A DNA stretch of 64,000 nucleotides from Borreliella andersonii (GTDB lineage: Bacteria > Spirochaetota > Spirochaetia > Borreliales > Borreliaceae). Position numbers and translations under genes: made by a program. Positions 53,883 to 62,508 of this stretch are shown piece after piece. The stretch lies in assembly GCF_032595875.1 (NCBI RefSeq), contig NZ_CP132457.1, positions 744,001-808,000 of the forward strand, given 5' to 3'. Each line of letters starts with the position of its first letter. Within the stretch, counting starts at the first letter, position 1. The notes below the pieces were generated by a model. It did not search any database, was not told the origin of the DNA, and saw only the letters and a list, made by a program, of their open reading frames with translations.

Positions 53883-54521
53883 TGTTTTATTTTTTTCCTG
53901 TAATGTTGTAGGTACAGATTTTAGTGTTTTAGAGCTTAAGGTTGCAAATTCTAATTAAATGGTGACTTTTTTCAAGGGTTACTCGATTCTGCTTACAATA
54001 TTTTAAATCAAAGTTTTGATTTAATAATTATTAAAAACCTTGAAAATAAAAATGTGCTGGATTTAATTAATAATAGAGTTTTATTTAGAACTTTTAAGAA
54101 TGCTTATTTTATTGATCAAGGCAGAGGCCTTTCTGTTAGTATTCTTTCTAGGCGCAAAATAAATATCAAAGTTTTAAGTGTAATGCAAGATTTTTGCGAT
54201 TTAAAATTAGGATTGCTTGTGGATTTTAAATTTAAGAATAATCACTATGGTATTGTTATTTATAATTTAAGCAAGGATTTTATTAAAAGTTTAACTAATT
54301 TGCAAGTTAGTGAGCAAATTTTATATTTAAAAGCCCAAATAAATAAATTGATGTTTGTTTTAGATGAATCTGAATTTGTTATTTTTGATTTATTAATCAA
54401 GAATGGATTTTTTAGTTTAATAAATGATTCAAGCAATATTTCAATGTTAGCGAATAAAATCGATTTTAGAGTTCTTTCTAATTTTTTGCTAGGTTTTCTT
54501 TATATTCATTTATGTTTGTAA
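53860..54521 (+). pseudogene. Frameshifted lipoprotein gene resembling a degenerate endonuclease/exonuclease/phosphatase (EEP)
   Basis: Two frames join into one protein of about 220 residues. Frame A starts at TTG 53860 inside the clpP2 end, encodes a lipoprotein-type signal (MKSLFPLSVLFFSC), continues to KVANSN and stops at 53956-53958. Frame B is open from 53955 (LNGDFFQGLLDSAYNIL) to 54521. Loss of one T at 53955-53956 would explain the break. The body follows the EEP layout: DLIIIKNLENKNVLD fits 'DIIGLQEVENK', and GLSVSILSRRKI and GLLVDFKF also fit. The catalytic Glu and the GDFN motif are not preserved, so even an intact product should lack nuclease activity. A sequencing error is the alternative for the frameshift. 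Confidence 0.6.
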
Positions 54522-54613
54522 TTTTAGATTATTTGCATAGCAATTATGTTATTGAAAATTTTCCTCAAAAAATAGTTATCAATTGAGTTTATATATTTAT
54601 TTTCTTATTTAAC

Positions 54614-54643
54614 TTGACATTATAATATATTATTATTTATCAT
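54614..54643 (+). promoter_or_regulatory. Predicted promoter for tRNA-Leu
   Basis: A consensus TTGACA (54614-54619) is followed after 18 bases by TATCAT (54638-54643), about 10 bases before the tRNA 5' end at 54654. Other TATAAT-like boxes in this AT-rich stretch have worse spacing. Confidence 0.65.
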
Positions 54644-54653
54644 AATATTCTAT

Positions 54654-54737
54654 GCCGAAGTGGTGGAATTGGTAGACACACAGGACTTAAAATCCTGAGG
54701 AGGAAGCTCCGTACCGGTTCAAGTCCGGTCTTCGGTA
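54654..54737 (+). tRNA. tRNA-Leu (anticodon TAA)
   Basis: An 84-base class II tRNA with a long variable arm (GAGGAGGAAGCTCC region). The acceptor stem GCCGAAG/CTTCGGT has one terminal G-T pair. The anticodon arm CAGGA-CTTAAAA-TCCTG shows TAA, which reads TTA, the commonest leucine codon in this genome. The T-arm has GTTCAAGTC. CCA is not encoded. It is a single-gene unit between the EEP-like pseudogene and the DUF368 gene. Confidence 0.96.
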
Positions 54738-54749
54738 TTTTTAGATTTT

Positions 54750-55607
54750 TTATTTATATTTCTCAGCCAATTTCTTGTTTATAAAAATTCCCATCATAAA
54801 TGATGCTCCTAAAGATGTAAAAGATGTAAAGCTGATTTTAAAGTTCAATTTTAATATAATTAATATCATTTGTAGAATTGATCCAAAAATCAAGCCTTTT
54901 GATAGATAAATAAAATTATTTAAGTGATTATCTATTATTTTCTTTATTATCAATATTGATGTAATTATTCCTATTGTTGCAGCTGTTGCAAATATTGTAA
55001 TAAGAGTAATGTTAAATTCAGACACAATAAGTATTATTTCTTTATAAAAGCCAAGTAGCAAAAGCATTGCAGATCCTGAGATTCCTGGCAAGATCATTGA
55101 TGCTCCGCTTATTGTTCCAGAGGATATCAATAATAAGTGATATTTTATTGAATTTTTGTCTTTAGGTATTGTACTCTGCAATTGCATATTAGATTCTTTA
55201 ATTATTAAGAAGAGTGCAATAATGGCCATGCCAATAAAAAACAATAAATTGTTTAATATTTTTGTATTATTATTTATTTCTTTTATGGGTATTTCTGTGT
55301 TTAGTGTTAGTATATTCCCAAATGCTAACCCTATGAAAAATGCTATTAACAGTGCCTCTATTATTCCATTGTTAAAAACATAAGCTTTAAATATTTTTGC
55401 AGTTAATAATATTGAGGTTAGCATTCCTGTTGCTAAAATAGTCAAAAATATTAAATTTTTTTTGATTTCTGTGAGTTTTAAGATTCCTGAGATAGAGTCT
55501 ATTATTTTATAATAAACTTTTAATATTAAAGCCAGTGTTCCCCCAGAAACTCCTGGGATTATGTTTGCAATTCCAAGTAAAATTCCTTTGATATAAATAT
55601 TAAGCAT
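54750..55607 (-). CDS. DUF368 family polyprenyl-phosphate translocase
   Basis: Polytopic membrane protein of 285 residues with about eight helices. The family's duplicated motif is clear: IIPGVSGGTLALIL near residues 16-29 and MILPGISGSAMLLLLGFYKE near 175-194, an internal inverted-repeat layout. DUF368 proteins (PopT) are reported to return undecaprenyl phosphate across the membrane for reuse in peptidoglycan synthesis. Such a role fits the many wall-synthesis genes in this window, but substrate here is inferred from family. It stands just downstream of the MazG-like gene on the same strand, 39 bases away. Confidence 0.87.
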   Translation of the reverse strand: MLNIYIKGILLGIANIIPGVSGGTLALILKVYYKIIDSISGILKLTEIKKNLIFLTILATGMLTSILLTAKIFKAYVFNNGIIEALLIAFFIGLAFGNILTLNTEIPIKEINNNTKILNNLLFFIGMAIIALFLIIKESNMQLQSTIPKDKNSIKYHLLLISSGTISGASMILPGISGSAMLLLLGFYKEIILIVSEFNITLITIFATAATIGIITSILIIKKIIDNHLNNFIYLSKGLIFGSILQMILIILKLNFKISFTSFTSLGASFMMGIFINKKLAEKYK

Positions 55608-55646
55608 TTTTATTGTTATATTTTGAGTATTTTTGATTTGAATGTC

Positions 55647-55976
55647 TTACCTGTCATCACCTTCACCATGTATTGTTCCATTTTCATGTCGTTTTTGTAT
55701 TTTTTTTAAGTTTGTAAGAGCAACGTCTTCAAGTGTAATGCCCAAATTATTGCTTAAGCTTGACAAGTACCATAATACGTCTCCAAGCTCTTTTTTAATT
55801 GATATTAAATACTCATCATCAATAATGTAATTTTTGTCTCTTCCCAGTTTTTTTATTTTTTCAACAACTTCTCCAGTTTCACCAGCAAGGCCAAGTGTTG
55901 TTAAAATTAATTCTTCTTTTTTATTTTTATATATAGCAGTATTTTTTGCTCTTTTTTGGTATTCGTTTAGCTCCAT
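55647..55976 (-). CDS. MazG-like nucleotide pyrophosphohydrolase
   Basis: Small all-helical protein of 109 residues from ATG 55976. A longer frame to 56021 adds a segment not typical of the family; neither start has a strong ribosome site. The MazG-type metal sites are present: LGLAGETGEVVEKIKK (near 28-43, ExxE) and KKELGDVLWYLSSLS (near 62-76, ELxD). It probably hydrolyses non-canonical or excess (d)NTPs to NMP and PPi, as a house-cleaning enzyme. The single-domain size matches the phage-type/MazG-like group rather than the two-domain MazG. Confidence 0.85.
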   Translation of the reverse strand: MELNEYQKRAKNTAIYKNKKEELILTTLGLAGETGEVVEKIKKLGRDKNYIIDDEYLISIKKELGDVLWYLSSLSNNLGITLEDVALTNLKKIQKRHENGTIHGEGDDR

Positions 55977-56086
55977 GTTGAGAGTCAGTTTATTACAGTT
56001 TGTTATTATTTGCAAGTCCAAACAGGATTTATTTTTTTTATAATTTTTATTATATTTGATTAATTAATCGCAAAAGAATTTGTACT

Positions 56087-56974
56087 ATGAATAAAACTTT
56101 TTTGTTATTTAAAGTAGTTTTCTTTTTTTTTAAAATAATTTGTGTTTTTTCTTATCCAGAAATAAAAAATTTCTCAAGAAAAGATCCTATTTTTTCTGAT
56201 CTTAAAATTAAAGTTTTAAAATATAATAAAAAACAGCATATTCCCTTATTTTTTTATTTATATAAAGTTAAAAAAAGAGATACTTTTTTTAAAATTGCTA
56301 ACAAAATAAACGGATGGCAGTCTGGCATTGCTACTGTTAATTTATTAGATTCTCCTGTTGTGAGTGTTGGGCAAGAGATTCTTATTCCTAGTAAAAAAGG
56401 AGTTTTTGTTTTTGATAGTAAAGATTATAGGTTTAATAATTTGCTTTTAGCAACAAGGGATCTTACTAAAGCTGAAAAGGTAAAAGTTAAAAGGAACGAT
56501 AGAGTTTATGAATTTTATTTTTTTGATTTTGTTAAGAATCCAGATTTTGGACTTTTTTCTGGCACAGAGTTACTTTTTTTCTTAAATTCTAGTTTTATTT
56601 TTCCTTTAAAAAAATTTATTGTTAGTTCTGATTTTGGATTTAGAAATGATCCTTTCACTGGCAATAAAAGTTTTCATACGGGAATAGATCTTGCAGCTCC
56701 AATGAATACGGAAGTGTATTCCTCTTCTTCGGGAATAGTCATTGAAGCTGGATACAATGATCTTTATGGCAATTTTGTTGTAGTTGGTCACAAAAATAAT
56801 ATTAAATCTCTTTATGGGCATTTAAATTCATATTCTGTAAAGATAGGGGATTTTGTTAAATCGGGTGAATTGCTTGGAAGAGTGGGGCAAACGGGGCGTT
56901 CAACAGGGCCCCATTTGCACTTTGAAATATTAAAAAAAAATGTTCCCATTAACCCTTTAAGGGTTTTAAAGTAA
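56087..56974 (+). CDS. Exported LysM/M23 peptidase
   Basis: Protein of 295 residues with a signal peptide (about residues 1-22, FFFFKIICVFSYP). A LysM-type peptidoglycan-binding domain lies at about 62-105 (YKVKKRDTFFKIANKI, then SVGQEILIPS). The C-terminal M23 metallopeptidase domain spans about 185-295 and has both zinc motifs: HxxxD in SFHTGIDLAAP (near 202) and HLHFE in STGPHLHFEIL (near 276), plus SLYGHLNSY. All catalytic residues are in place, so it should cut peptidoglycan cross-bridges rather than be an inactive activator. It is convergent with rrp2; the 247-base gap holds an orphan promoter. Confidence 0.92.
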   Translation: MNKTFLLFKVVFFFFKIICVFSYPEIKNFSRKDPIFSDLKIKVLKYNKKQHIPLFFYLYKVKKRDTFFKIANKINGWQSGIATVNLLDSPVVSVGQEILIPSKKGVFVFDSKDYRFNNLLLATRDLTKAEKVKVKRNDRVYEFYFFDFVKNPDFGLFSGTELLFFLNSSFIFPLKKFIVSSDFGFRNDPFTGNKSFHTGIDLAAPMNTEVYSSSSGIVIEAGYNDLYGNFVVVGHKNNIKSLYGHLNSYSVKIGDFVKSGELLGRVGQTGRSTGPHLHFEILKKNVPINPLRVLK

Positions 56975-57019
56975 AGACAGGTTGCAGGCTAGCTAAATAT
57001 ATGATATTATCAAATTATA

Positions 57020-57048
57020 TTGATTATTAATAAATAATAGTGTATAAT
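57020..57048 (+). promoter_or_regulatory. Orphan sigma-70 promoter pointing toward the rrp2 3' end
   Basis: TTGATT (57020-57025), exactly 17 bases, then TATAAT (57043-57048). No plus-strand gene follows for several kb. A transcript starting near 57055 would run through a gap with the dyad at 57060-57073 and then antisense to the 3' end of rrp2, which ends at 57222. The rest of the 56975-57221 gap shows nothing else I can name. Confidence 0.5.
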
Positions 57049-57221
57049 TGTCTGTTCGATAAAAATATTTTTACACTTTTGCACCAAAATTTTAGAATAA
57101 AGTGTTTCATTTTAATATAATTATTGGCATTAAAAAATTTTTTGGTTTCAAAACTATACATCCAATTTAAATTAACATTATTTTTTTATATTGATTATAA
57201 TTTAATAATTTAAAATAAATC

Positions 57222-58580
57222 TTATTGATCAATCTGATATTCGATTATTTTATTGTGTAAAGTTTTTCTTCCTATTTTTAGTATTTCGGCGCATTTGCTC
57301 TTGTTATTTTTAAAATGAAAAAGTGTTTGTTTTATTATTTCTTTTTCAGCCTTTTTTAGGCTAATTCCTATTGGTAGTGTTATTTTAAATGTAAGATTTT
57401 CATTATTTTTTATTTTTGCTGGTAAATCTTCTTTAGTGATTTGTTTACCTTTTGATAATATTAATGCGCTTTCAAGTACATTTTTTAATTCTCTAATATT
57501 TCCTGGCCAATCGTAATAATAGAGAGCTTTCATTGCATCATTAGAAAGAGTTTTTTCTTCTCTATTGTTTGCCTTTGCGACGTCTTTTATTAGTATGTTT
57601 GTTAGATAGGATATATCATCTTTTCTTTCTCTTAAAGGCGGGATGTTTATATTAATGATGTTTAATCTATAAAATAAATCTTCTCTAAATTTTCCCTTTT
57701 TAATTTCCTCTTCAATGTTTTTATTTGTTGCGGCCAAAAGCCTGATATCAACTTTAATTGTAGCCTCTCCCCCAACACGTTCAAAGGCTTTGTTTTGCAG
57801 TACTCTTAAAAGTTTGACTTGAATTTCAGGTGAAATTTCTGCTATCTCATCAAGAAAAATTGTGCCCCTGTTTGCAAGTTCAAATCTGCCTTTTTTTTTG
57901 GAAATTGCTCCAGTGAATGCACCTTTTTCATGCCCAAAAAGTTCACTTTCAAGGATGCTTTCAGAAAGTGCCGCGCAATTTACTTTTATAAATGGTTTGT
58001 CATTTCTGTTTGAAAGGTCAAAAATAGCATCTGCTATTATTTCTTTACCGACACCGCTTTCGCCTGTTATAAGAACAGATGCATTTGATTTTGCTATTTT
58101 TATTACAAGTTCAAAAATTTTTTGTATTAATAGTGATTTTCCCATGATTTTTTCATAGTATTTTAGATCTTTTCTTATTAGTATATTTTCTAAATTAGCA
58201 TTTTCATCATTGTTATTTCCTTTTTTATTTAGAGACCTTTTTATTATTAGCAAAAGCCTTTCAAGGTCTAATGGTTTTGTTAAAAAATCGTAAGCGCCTT
58301 CTCTCATAGCATCTACAGCAGAATCAACTGTTCCGTGGGCTGTTAGAATAATAAAAGGTATTCCTAAGTTTTTTTCTTTAACTATTTTGAGCAATTTTTC
58401 TCCAGATATTTGAGGCATTCTCAGGTCAGATATTATTACATCAAGATGTTCATTTTCAATTGTTTCAAGAGCTTCTTCTCCGTCACTAGCAGTGAAAACA
58501 AAGTATCCTTCATCCTCAAGATAAGTGGCAATTCCTTCTCTAATATTCTTTTCATCATCGGCTACAAGTATTTTACTCAT
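57222..58580 (-). CDS. rrp2: Response regulator Rrp2, NtrC-type sigma-54 activator
   Basis: Protein of 452 residues. I start at ATG 58580 (GAAGGG 9 bases upstream); the TTG two codons earlier overlaps the hk2 stop. The receiver domain is at about 1-120, with the acidic pair in VADDEKN and the phospho-acceptor Asp in VIISDLRMP (near 52). The AAA+ domain has Walker A GESGVGKE, the sigma-54 contact loop GAFTGA in HEKGAFTGAISKK and Walker B GTIFLDEIAEIS. A Fis-type helix-turn-helix ends the protein (KCAEILKIGRKTLHNKI). In Lyme Borrelia Rrp2 with RpoN drives rpoS, the switch for mammalian infection. It follows hk2 directly. Confidence 0.96.
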   Translation of the reverse strand: MSKILVADDEKNIREGIATYLEDEGYFVFTASDGEEALETIENEHLDVIISDLRMPQISGEKLLKIVKEKNLGIPFIILTAHGTVDSAVDAMREGAYDFLTKPLDLERLLLIIKRSLNKKGNNNDENANLENILIRKDLKYYEKIMGKSLLIQKIFELVIKIAKSNASVLITGESGVGKEIIADAIFDLSNRNDKPFIKVNCAALSESILESELFGHEKGAFTGAISKKKGRFELANRGTIFLDEIAEISPEIQVKLLRVLQNKAFERVGGEATIKVDIRLLAATNKNIEEEIKKGKFREDLFYRLNIININIPPLRERKDDISYLTNILIKDVAKANNREEKTLSNDAMKALYYYDWPGNIRELKNVLESALILSKGKQITKEDLPAKIKNNENLTFKITLPIGISLKKAEKEIIKQTLFHFKNNKSKCAEILKIGRKTLHNKIIEYQIDQ

Positions 58581-58582
58581 AT

Positions 58583-59731
58583 TCAATACCCTTCGATTAA
58601 AATATTTTTTTTATTTAGTTTAGGAAGTGTAATTGTAAAAATAGTGCCTTTGCTTTCTTTGCTTTCCACAAAAATTTCACCCCCAAGCTCTTTTATTATT
58701 TTATAAGAAATGGTAAGTCCTATTCCACTTCCTTTTTCTTTTGTGCTAAATTGAGGTTTAAATATTTCTTCTTTTACCTCATCTTTTATTCCGTTTCCGT
58801 TATCTTTTATGTTGATATGTATTTTATTATCTTTTTCGAATAGAAAAATTTCTATCTTTTTTATTTCTTTTTTTGTTTCAAGTAGTGCTTCTTCTGCGTT
58901 TTTAACTATGTTTATAATAACTTGTTTTAAAAGTTTCTCATCAATAAGAATATTGCTTATTTTGTTTAAATTAAGCAATAGTTTTATGTTTTTACTTTCT
59001 AATCCGGGATTTAACAATTCACATACACTGCCTATTACTTGTTTAATGTCTTTTTCTTGCAAATTGATTTTTATTGGTCTGACAGTTAATAAAAATTCTG
59101 TCACTATTTTATCTACTCTGTTTATTTCTTCTTTTATTACTTTAAAGTAATTTTCAGCTTTACCATTTTTCATTTTTTGTTTTTCAATTTCTTTTTTTAG
59201 AAGTTGTAAATTTATATCGATTGCTCCAAGTGGGTTTTTGATTTCATGGGCAATATTTCTTGCATGTCTTGTAAAAGAGGCCAAAGCCTCAACTCTTCTA
59301 AATAGTTCTTCTTTCTTTTTTTTCTCTTTAATGTCTTCGATTAAAATAATATTGCCTTCAAGTTTTTTTTCTTTTACATAAGGCATAAATGAAATTTTAA
59401 TATATATGCTGTTTGAGATTGGAACTTCTAATCCTATTATTTTGTCTTCTGTTCTAACTAGTTCTTTTATTAAATTTATTAAGATTGGAATTTGAATGTC
59501 ATCAAGAATTTCTATTTTTGATTTAGATGTTAAAGCTAAAATTTGGTATAAAATCTTGTTTGAGTAGATTATGTTGTTTTGTTTATCAAGCACAATAATT
59601 CCTTCATTAATTGATGCAAATATTCCGTCATATATTTCTATTTTTTTGTAAATTTGTTCAATAAATTTAGTTTTCTGTTCATTAGATAATTTGTTTAGCT
59701 TTGTTAAAGCTTTTTTGAAAAAATTATTCAT
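58583..59731 (-). CDS. hk2: Cytoplasmic sensor histidine kinase Hk2 (PAS domain)
   Basis: Kinase of 382 residues with no membrane segment, so it senses a cytoplasmic signal. A PAS-type domain lies at about 30-135 (GIFASINEGIIVLDKQNNII). The HisKA phospho-histidine is in ARNIAHEIKNPLGAI (near 160). HATPase motifs follow: the N-box IVKNAEEALL (near 275), G1 in KDNGNGIKDEV and G2 in KEKGSGIGLTISYKI. It overlaps holB by 4 bases (ATGA) and directly precedes rrp2, its cognate regulator. From published work I recall that Hk2 is not strictly needed for Rrp2 activation in mice. Confidence 0.95.
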   Translation of the reverse strand: MNNFFKKALTKLNKLSNEQKTKFIEQIYKKIEIYDGIFASINEGIIVLDKQNNIIYSNKILYQILALTSKSKIEILDDIQIPILINLIKELVRTEDKIIGLEVPISNSIYIKISFMPYVKEKKLEGNIILIEDIKEKKKKEELFRRVEALASFTRHARNIAHEIKNPLGAIDINLQLLKKEIEKQKMKNGKAENYFKVIKEEINRVDKIVTEFLLTVRPIKINLQEKDIKQVIGSVCELLNPGLESKNIKLLLNLNKISNILIDEKLLKQVIINIVKNAEEALLETKKEIKKIEIFLFEKDNKIHINIKDNGNGIKDEVKEEIFKPQFSTKEKGSGIGLTISYKIIKELGGEIFVESKESKGTIFTITLPKLNKKNILIEGY

Positions 59732-60774
59732 ATCTCCTCATAATTTAGCATCAAGTTTTCTATTATTAATTTTTTATTTTGATTATAGGGACGATATTTG
59801 TAAATATTTTTTAAATGCTGTGTGTATTTGAGATATTGATTTATGTTTATTTTGTTTTCTAAAAAATCTTTTCTAATGTTAATTAAAAGTTCGTTTAAAA
59901 ATATTTTAAAGCTTTGATCATCTTTTATAAAATCGATTTTTTCAAGATTAAATATGGATTTTTTTTCTTTTATTATATTTAGGATTTTTACCAATTCTTT
60001 TTTTATTTTTTTGCTTTCTTCTTTGTAAAATAAGGCGAAATATTCCTCAATTGTTATATCTTTATTTATTAGGAAGCTTTCTTTAAATATTTGAATTTCT
60101 AAGCTTCTTTCTGGTTTTGTGAAATTGTAGACTCTAAGTCTTGAAAGTATTGTTTTTGGTATTTTGTTTTTATTTCTTGCTGATAAGATAAAGTAAATGT
60201 TTGAAGGAGGTTCTTCTAGTATTTTTAAAAGTGAATTGTGCACGTTAAATGATAAATTTTCGATTTCGTTTATGTATATTACCTTTGATTTTTCTTTTTC
60301 AGAAAAAATCCAAGTTTGAAATTTTTTTACATCATGAACGGTAATGCTATGATTTAATTCTTTGTTTATATTTTCTATATTTTTTATAAGCTCATTTTTT
60401 ATGTTTTCATTGTATTCTTTTTCATAATAAACAGAATTTATGTAGTTAATATTTTTTTCTATTTTTTTTAAATTTTTTTCATTACTGAAATAACATTTTG
60501 TAAAAATTACAGTTTTAATGTATTCCAGATATTTATTTGCTATCTTTTGTGAATTTGTAGAAAGATGTGCTTTTGCTTCTACTGTATCAAGATTTGAGAA
60601 AATAAGTAAATTGGGGTTTGTTAAGTTTTTTATATTTAATATTTTTTTTGCAAGCTCAATTGCGCTGATCTTTTTTGATGAAAATTTTTCTCCTAGTAAA
60701 AGAATTGCATTTGGCAGTATTTTTTGATCATATTCGTTTATTATTTCCTTTGCAATCTTTGGAAGCATTGTCAT
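59728..60774 (-). CDS. holB: DNA polymerase III delta-prime-like clamp-loader subunit
   Basis: Protein of 348 residues with a good ribosome site (AAGGAG, 6 bases). The P-loop is degenerate: LLLGEKFSSKKISAIELAK near 20-38 replaces GxxGxGKT. The central VIYINEIENLSFNVHNSLLK (near 165) and LEEPPSNIYFILSARNK are typical of clamp-loader AAA+ proteins. The arginine-finger SRC motif reads SRLRVYNF. The zinc-binding Cys cluster of DnaX and many delta-prime proteins is absent. Delta-prime subunits do not need ATP binding, so these losses fit that role. It is part of the murG-cvpA-holB-hk2-rrp2 run. Confidence 0.82.
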   Translation of the reverse strand: MTMLPKIAKEIINEYDQKILPNAILLLGEKFSSKKISAIELAKKILNIKNLTNPNLLIFSNLDTVEAKAHLSTNSQKIANKYLEYIKTVIFTKCYFSNEKNLKKIEKNINYINSVYYEKEYNENIKNELIKNIENINKELNHSITVHDVKKFQTWIFSEKEKSKVIYINEIENLSFNVHNSLLKILEEPPSNIYFILSARNKNKIPKTILSRLRVYNFTKPERSLEIQIFKESFLINKDITIEEYFALFYKEESKKIKKELVKILNIIKEKKSIFNLEKIDFIKDDQSFKIFLNELLINIRKDFLENKININQYLKYTQHLKNIYKYRPYNQNKKLIIENLMLNYEEI

Positions 60775-60784
60775 TATTGGCTCC

Positions 60785-61273
60785 TTATTTTGTTTTTGAA
60801 ATTTTAAATAGATAGTTTATTCCAGGATTTAAATAATCAAGCAGTTTGCTTTCTTTTAGGAAATATTCAGGTTTAAATATTTGTTGTGAGTGTATTATGT
60901 AAACCACGATTGCAATTATTCCAAAAGCTTCAAGTAAACCAAGCACCAAGCCTAATATTCTGTTGAAAAATAATAATTTAAGCTGACTTATTATTGATTC
61001 TATTAATGATTGTAGGATTAAAAATCCTATATGTATGAGCAAAAAAAATACAAGTAGTGCTTGAATGTAGGATAGTTCAACAATAGGTTCAACCAGTTTT
61101 CTAAACTCTTCAGTTTTTTTATAAAGCAGTAGTATTAAAACAAAAACTTCAGCAAATCCACTAATTTCTTTAATAAATCCTCTTAAAAACCCTCTAAATC
61201 CTAAAGATGTAAAAACTATTATTATTAGTATGTCTACTATTCCTGTTATTTTTACAGGATCGTTTGTTATCAT
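60785..61273 (-). CDS. cvpA: CvpA-family membrane protein
   Basis: Small inner-membrane protein of 162 residues with four hydrophobic segments. The family start is recognisable: [20 protein letters not shown] (near 9-28) and [40 protein letters not shown] (near 105-124) matches the CvpA helix pattern. CvpA was named for colicin V production in E. coli and is linked elsewhere to purine metabolism and envelope stress; its biochemical role is not settled. Its ATG overlaps the murG stop by 4 bases, and holB follows 10 bases later. Confidence 0.85.
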   Translation of the reverse strand: MITNDPVKITGIVDILIIIVFTSLGFRGFLRGFIKEISGFAEVFVLILLLYKKTEEFRKLVEPIVELSYIQALLVFFLLIHIGFLILQSLIESIISQLKLLFFNRILGLVLGLLEAFGIIAIVVYIIHSQQIFKPEYFLKESKLLDYLNPGINYLFKISKTK

Positions 61274-62361
61274 TTAGATTTTGTCTCCTTAATATCTTTT
61301 ATTAGCAATTTAGCTATTAAAGTTGAAGAATGCTTGTTGTTGAATTTTTTGATATTCTCTTTGAGAGAGCTGATTTTTTCTCTATCTTTTAAAGTTTCTT
61401 TTATAATTTTTAAAATATTTGTATTTACAATTTCATCTTCATCTATATAAATGCAAGCATTTTGATTTTTTAGTAGTTTTGCATTTTTAATTTGATCTCC
61501 TCTAGAGCCTTTTTTAAATGGAATCAAAATTACACATGCACTAGCATTTGCAAATTCTTTTATTGCTCCAGCTCCAGCTCTGCTTATTATTATATTGGAA
61601 AATTTAACTATGCTTGCCATTTCTTCTGCGTTAAAAAATTGTCTTCTCAGGTAATTGTTTTCTCTAAGATCATTTAAGTTTTTTCCCGATTGATGGATGA
61701 AGTAGATTTCAATATCCTGTTTAATACAGAGCGCAAGGTTGTTTAAAGCATTAGCTCCAAGAGATCCCCCAAGTATGCTAACAATTGGTTTGCTAGTGTG
61801 TTGTGTCAATTGTTTAATGGTTTTGGGGTTTGGATTTAAAAATTCTCTTCTTATGGGAGATCCTGTGTAGACAATGGTTTTGTGGTTTTTGAAGTATTTT
61901 TCACTTTCTTTAAAGCTTATGTGTATTTTATTTGCAAATTTAGAGTTAATTTTTGTTGCAAGTCCAGGGTCTAGATCCATTTCGTGGGTTATTCTTTTTA
62001 TTTTTAGCAAACTAGATGCAATAATTGTAGGAGTTGAAACAAATCCCCCAGTTGCATAAATAATTTGAGGTTTATATTTTTGTAAAATGTAGAAGCTTTT
62101 TATTATTCCAAGTATTACTTTAAAAAAGTCAGTAAAGTTTTGAAGAGAAAAATAGCGCCTAAGTTTTCCGCACGGAATCGAAATAAATTTAATGTTATTT
62201 TGTTCTTTTATTAATTTTTCTTCTATGGAATTTTTTTTACCTATCCAAAAAAATTCAATTTCATTGTCAAATTCTTTTAATGCTTGTATTATGGATATTC
62301 CTGGAAATACGTGACCTCCAGTTCCCCCTCCTGTAAAAAATATTATTTTTTTATTTGACAT
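61270..62361 (-). CDS. murG: UDP-GlcNAc:lipid II-forming transferase MurG
   Basis: Membrane-associated glycosyltransferase of 363 residues that adds GlcNAc to lipid I to make lipid II. The N-terminal [17 protein letters not shown] is at about 8-24 and [15 protein letters not shown] near 103. The C-terminal UDP-binding part includes [16 protein letters not shown] (near 195) and [15 protein letters not shown] (near 253), with a conserved Glu in that helix. No other mur genes adjoin it here, unlike the dcw clusters of many bacteria. It begins a five-gene minus-strand run ending with rrp2. Confidence 0.95.
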   Translation of the reverse strand: MSNKKIIFFTGGGTGGHVFPGISIIQALKEFDNEIEFFWIGKKNSIEEKLIKEQNNIKFISIPCGKLRRYFSLQNFTDFFKVILGIIKSFYILQKYKPQIIYATGGFVSTPTIIASSLLKIKRITHEMDLDPGLATKINSKFANKIHISFKESEKYFKNHKTIVYTGSPIRREFLNPNPKTIKQLTQHTSKPIVSILGGSLGANALNNLALCIKQDIEIYFIHQSGKNLNDLRENNYLRRQFFNAEEMASIVKFSNIIISRAGAGAIKEFANASACVILIPFKKGSRGDQIKNAKLLKNQNACIYIDEDEIVNTNILKIIKETLKDREKISSLKENIKKFNNKHSSTLIAKLLIKDIKETKSK

Positions 62362-62508
62362 ATTTTTGCTTACTCATAAAAATATAAAGTACCCCCTTTG
62401 TAGTAAATTTTTTGTACATTTTATTCTAGCAATATATTGCAATTCAAATATTTCCTTTGTACTAAAAATCGATTTAATCTTTAAAATTTAATTTAATGAA
62501 ATTAAAAT

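Noticed and set aside
56951-56967. AACCC...GGGTTTT inverted repeat at the end of the M23 peptidase gene
   Set aside because: Only a 5-bp stem with a usable loop and it lies within the coding sequence; too weak to call a terminator.
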